Positions 14,571 to 15,686 of a stretch of 15,686 bases of DNA are shown piece by piece. This stretch comes from DASVWH01 sp036389715 (GTDB lineage: Bacteria > Acidobacteriota > Blastocatellia > Pyrinomonadales > Pyrinomonadaceae): NCBI GenBank assembly GCA_036389715.1, contig DASVWH010000109.1:1-15686 (forward strand), read 5' to 3'. Below the pieces are notes generated by a model. It made no database searches, was not told where the DNA came from, and saw nothing but the letters and a program-made list of their open reading frames with translations. Positions within the stretch are counted from its first letter, which is position 1. The number at the start of each line of letters is the position of its first letter. The translations under genes were made by a program, and so were the position numbers.

Positions 14571-15686
14571 TTGCGACAAGAGGACGAGAGGGAGTGCGCC
14601 GAATGGGTCGAGGCTACCTTGCGCGGGATGACGCAGGAGCAGCGCATCGGCCAGCTCTTAATGCCGGATGCGACGGGCGTGCTGGTACACGAAGCGAGCG
14701 CGGAGTACTTGCGGCTCGTTGACGCGGTTGAGAAGCTCGGCGTCGGCGGCTTCATCGTCTATAACGGCGACGCGCTGACGACCGCCGCGCTGACCAACCG
14801 TTTGCAGCAGCGCGCCCGCGTGCCGCTGCTCTTCGGCTCGGATTTCGAGGGCGGCGTCGGGATGCAGCTGCGCGGCGGGACCAGACTGCCGCGGGCGATG
14901 GCCCTGGCCGCGACCGGCGATACGGAGTCTGCCGCTGAAGCGGCCCGCATCACCGCACGCGAAGGACGCGCCATCGGTATTCACGTCAACTTTTACCCCG
15001 TGCTCGATGTCAACAACAATCGTGCGAACCCGATTATCAACACGCGCGCCTTCGGCGATATGCCCGAGATAGTCGCCAGGTGGGGCACGGCCTTCATCCG
15101 CGCGGCACAGGACGAGGGGCAGTTGGCGACGGCCAAACATTTTCCGGGCCACGGCGATACGGCGCTCGACTCTCACATTCTGCTGCCGACGCTCGACGCT
15201 TCGCGCGAGAGATTGGAGCGCATCGAGCTGCCGCCCTTTCGCGCCGCCGTCCAGCGCGGCGTGCGCGGCGTGATGACCGCTCACATAGCCGTGCCCGCGC
15301 TCGACACGGACGCGCGGGAGCTGCGCCCGGCGACGTTCTCGCACGCCATCGTCGGTCAACTGCTGCGGGGCGATTTAGGCTTTCGCGGCCTCGTCTTCTC
15401 CGACGCTCTCAACATGGGGGCGGTCGCGGATCGCTACGAAGCGGGAGAGGCGGCCGTGCAGGCCGTCGAGGCCGGATGCGATGTCGCGCTCTATCCGGCG
15501 GACGTTGAGCGCGCTCATGCGGCGCTCTGCGATGCGGTCGCCGGAGGACGCATCAGCCGCGAGCGAATAGACGAATCCGCGCGGCGTCTGCTTGAAGCAA
15601 AGGCCTGGTGCGGCCTTCACCGCGAGCGCAGCGTCTCGCTCGAAGCCGTCTGGGAGAGCGTCGCGAGCCCCGCGCATCTCTCGACG
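14571..15686 (+). CDS. Glycoside hydrolase family 3, NagZ-like beta-N-acetylhexosaminidase, 3' partial
   Basis: The frame runs off the right edge (372 codons visible). Numbering from TTG at 14571: WVEATLRGMTQEQRIGQLLM is the usual GH3 opening, SDFEGGVGMQL holds the substrate-pocket Asp/Glu, KHFPGHGDTALDSH (189-202) is the signature loop carrying the catalytic Asp-His dyad of the NagZ branch, and FSDALNMGAV places the nucleophile at Asp278. NagZ-type enzymes remove N-acetylglucosamine from cell-wall muropeptides; related members have other beta-hexosaminidase or phosphorylase activities. A stop in frame at 14523 limits the start; TTG 14571, TTG 14619 and ATG 14628 are possible, and 14571 is preferred because it keeps the conserved Trp-Val segment and has GAGAGG (14555-14560) upstream. 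No signal peptide is visible, so it is probably cytoplasmic. It is divergent from the metal-ligand-rich genes, and what follows is unseen. Confidence 0.88.
   Translation, partial: MRQEDERECAEWVEATLRGMTQEQRIGQLLMPDATGVLVHEASAEYLRLVDAVEKLGVGGFIVYNGDALTTAALTNRLQQRARVPLLFGSDFEGGVGMQLRGGTRLPRAMALAATGDTESAAEAARITAREGRAIGIHVNFYPVLDVNNNRANPIINTRAFGDMPEIVARWGTAFIRAAQDEGQLATAKHFPGHGDTALDSHILLPTLDASRERLERIELPPFRAAVQRGVRGVMTAHIAVPALDTDARELRPATFSHAIVGQLLRGDLGFRGLVFSDALNMGAVADRYEAGEAAVQAVEAGCDVALYPADVERAHAALCDAVAGGRISRERIDESARRLLEAKAWCGLHRERSVSLEAVWESVASPAHLST

Noticed and set aside
14658..15359. 233-codon minus-strand frame opposite the glycoside hydrolase
   Set aside because: The plus strand shows the full KHFPGHG and SDALNMG signatures of GH3; the antisense frame has no motif.

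Overview
The window is a high-G+C bacterial chromosome segment with long antisense open frames that are a by-product of base composition. Gene content points to the Acidobacteriota, perhaps the Blastocatellia side: an S8 protease with a GVLVSD repeat tail, tandem SYLF/Ysc84 proteins, a PCYCxC lipoprotein and a Met/His/Pro-rich outer-membrane-type protein. This assignment is an inference from protein style, not a database result. No rRNA, tRNA, CRISPR array, transposase or phage gene was seen.

Layout. 1-1651 (+): 3' part of a secreted subtilisin-like protease ending in nine exact GVLVSD repeats. 1723-2631 (+): two-part GNAT acetyltransferase. 2752-5158 (+): membrane hybrid histidine kinase followed by an overlapping, probably translationally coupled PilZ protein that starts at TTG. 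5176-6636 (-): convergent NtrC-type sigma-54 activator. 6820-6858: strong GC-rich hairpin. 6907-7998 (-): DJ-1/PfpI domain fused to a ferritin-like helical domain. 8306-8929 (-): LexA with a recognisable promoter. 9075-9794 and 9947-10666 (-): two 239-residue SYLF paralogues. 10916-10978 and 11564-11659: AT-rich repeat islands on either side of a PCYCxC lipoprotein gene (11018-11521, -). 11674-13605 (-): Met/His-rich exported protein with a probable beta-barrel. 13752-14246 (-): small exported Cys/His-rich protein. 14571-15686 (+): NagZ-like family 3 glycoside hydrolase, running off the end.

How the genes fit together. The kinase, PilZ protein and sigma-54 activator look like one signalling module, with phosphorelay, cyclic-di-GMP sensing and sigma-54 transcription side by side. 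LexA, the DJ-1/ferritin fusion and the SYLF pair form a same-strand block with a stress or envelope flavour. The three exported proteins encoded between 11018 and 14246 share thiol-, imidazole- or thioether-rich segments and may form an extracytoplasmic metal (probably copper) handling set. That last idea is the most interesting functional hypothesis here, but it is inferred from composition and gene order.
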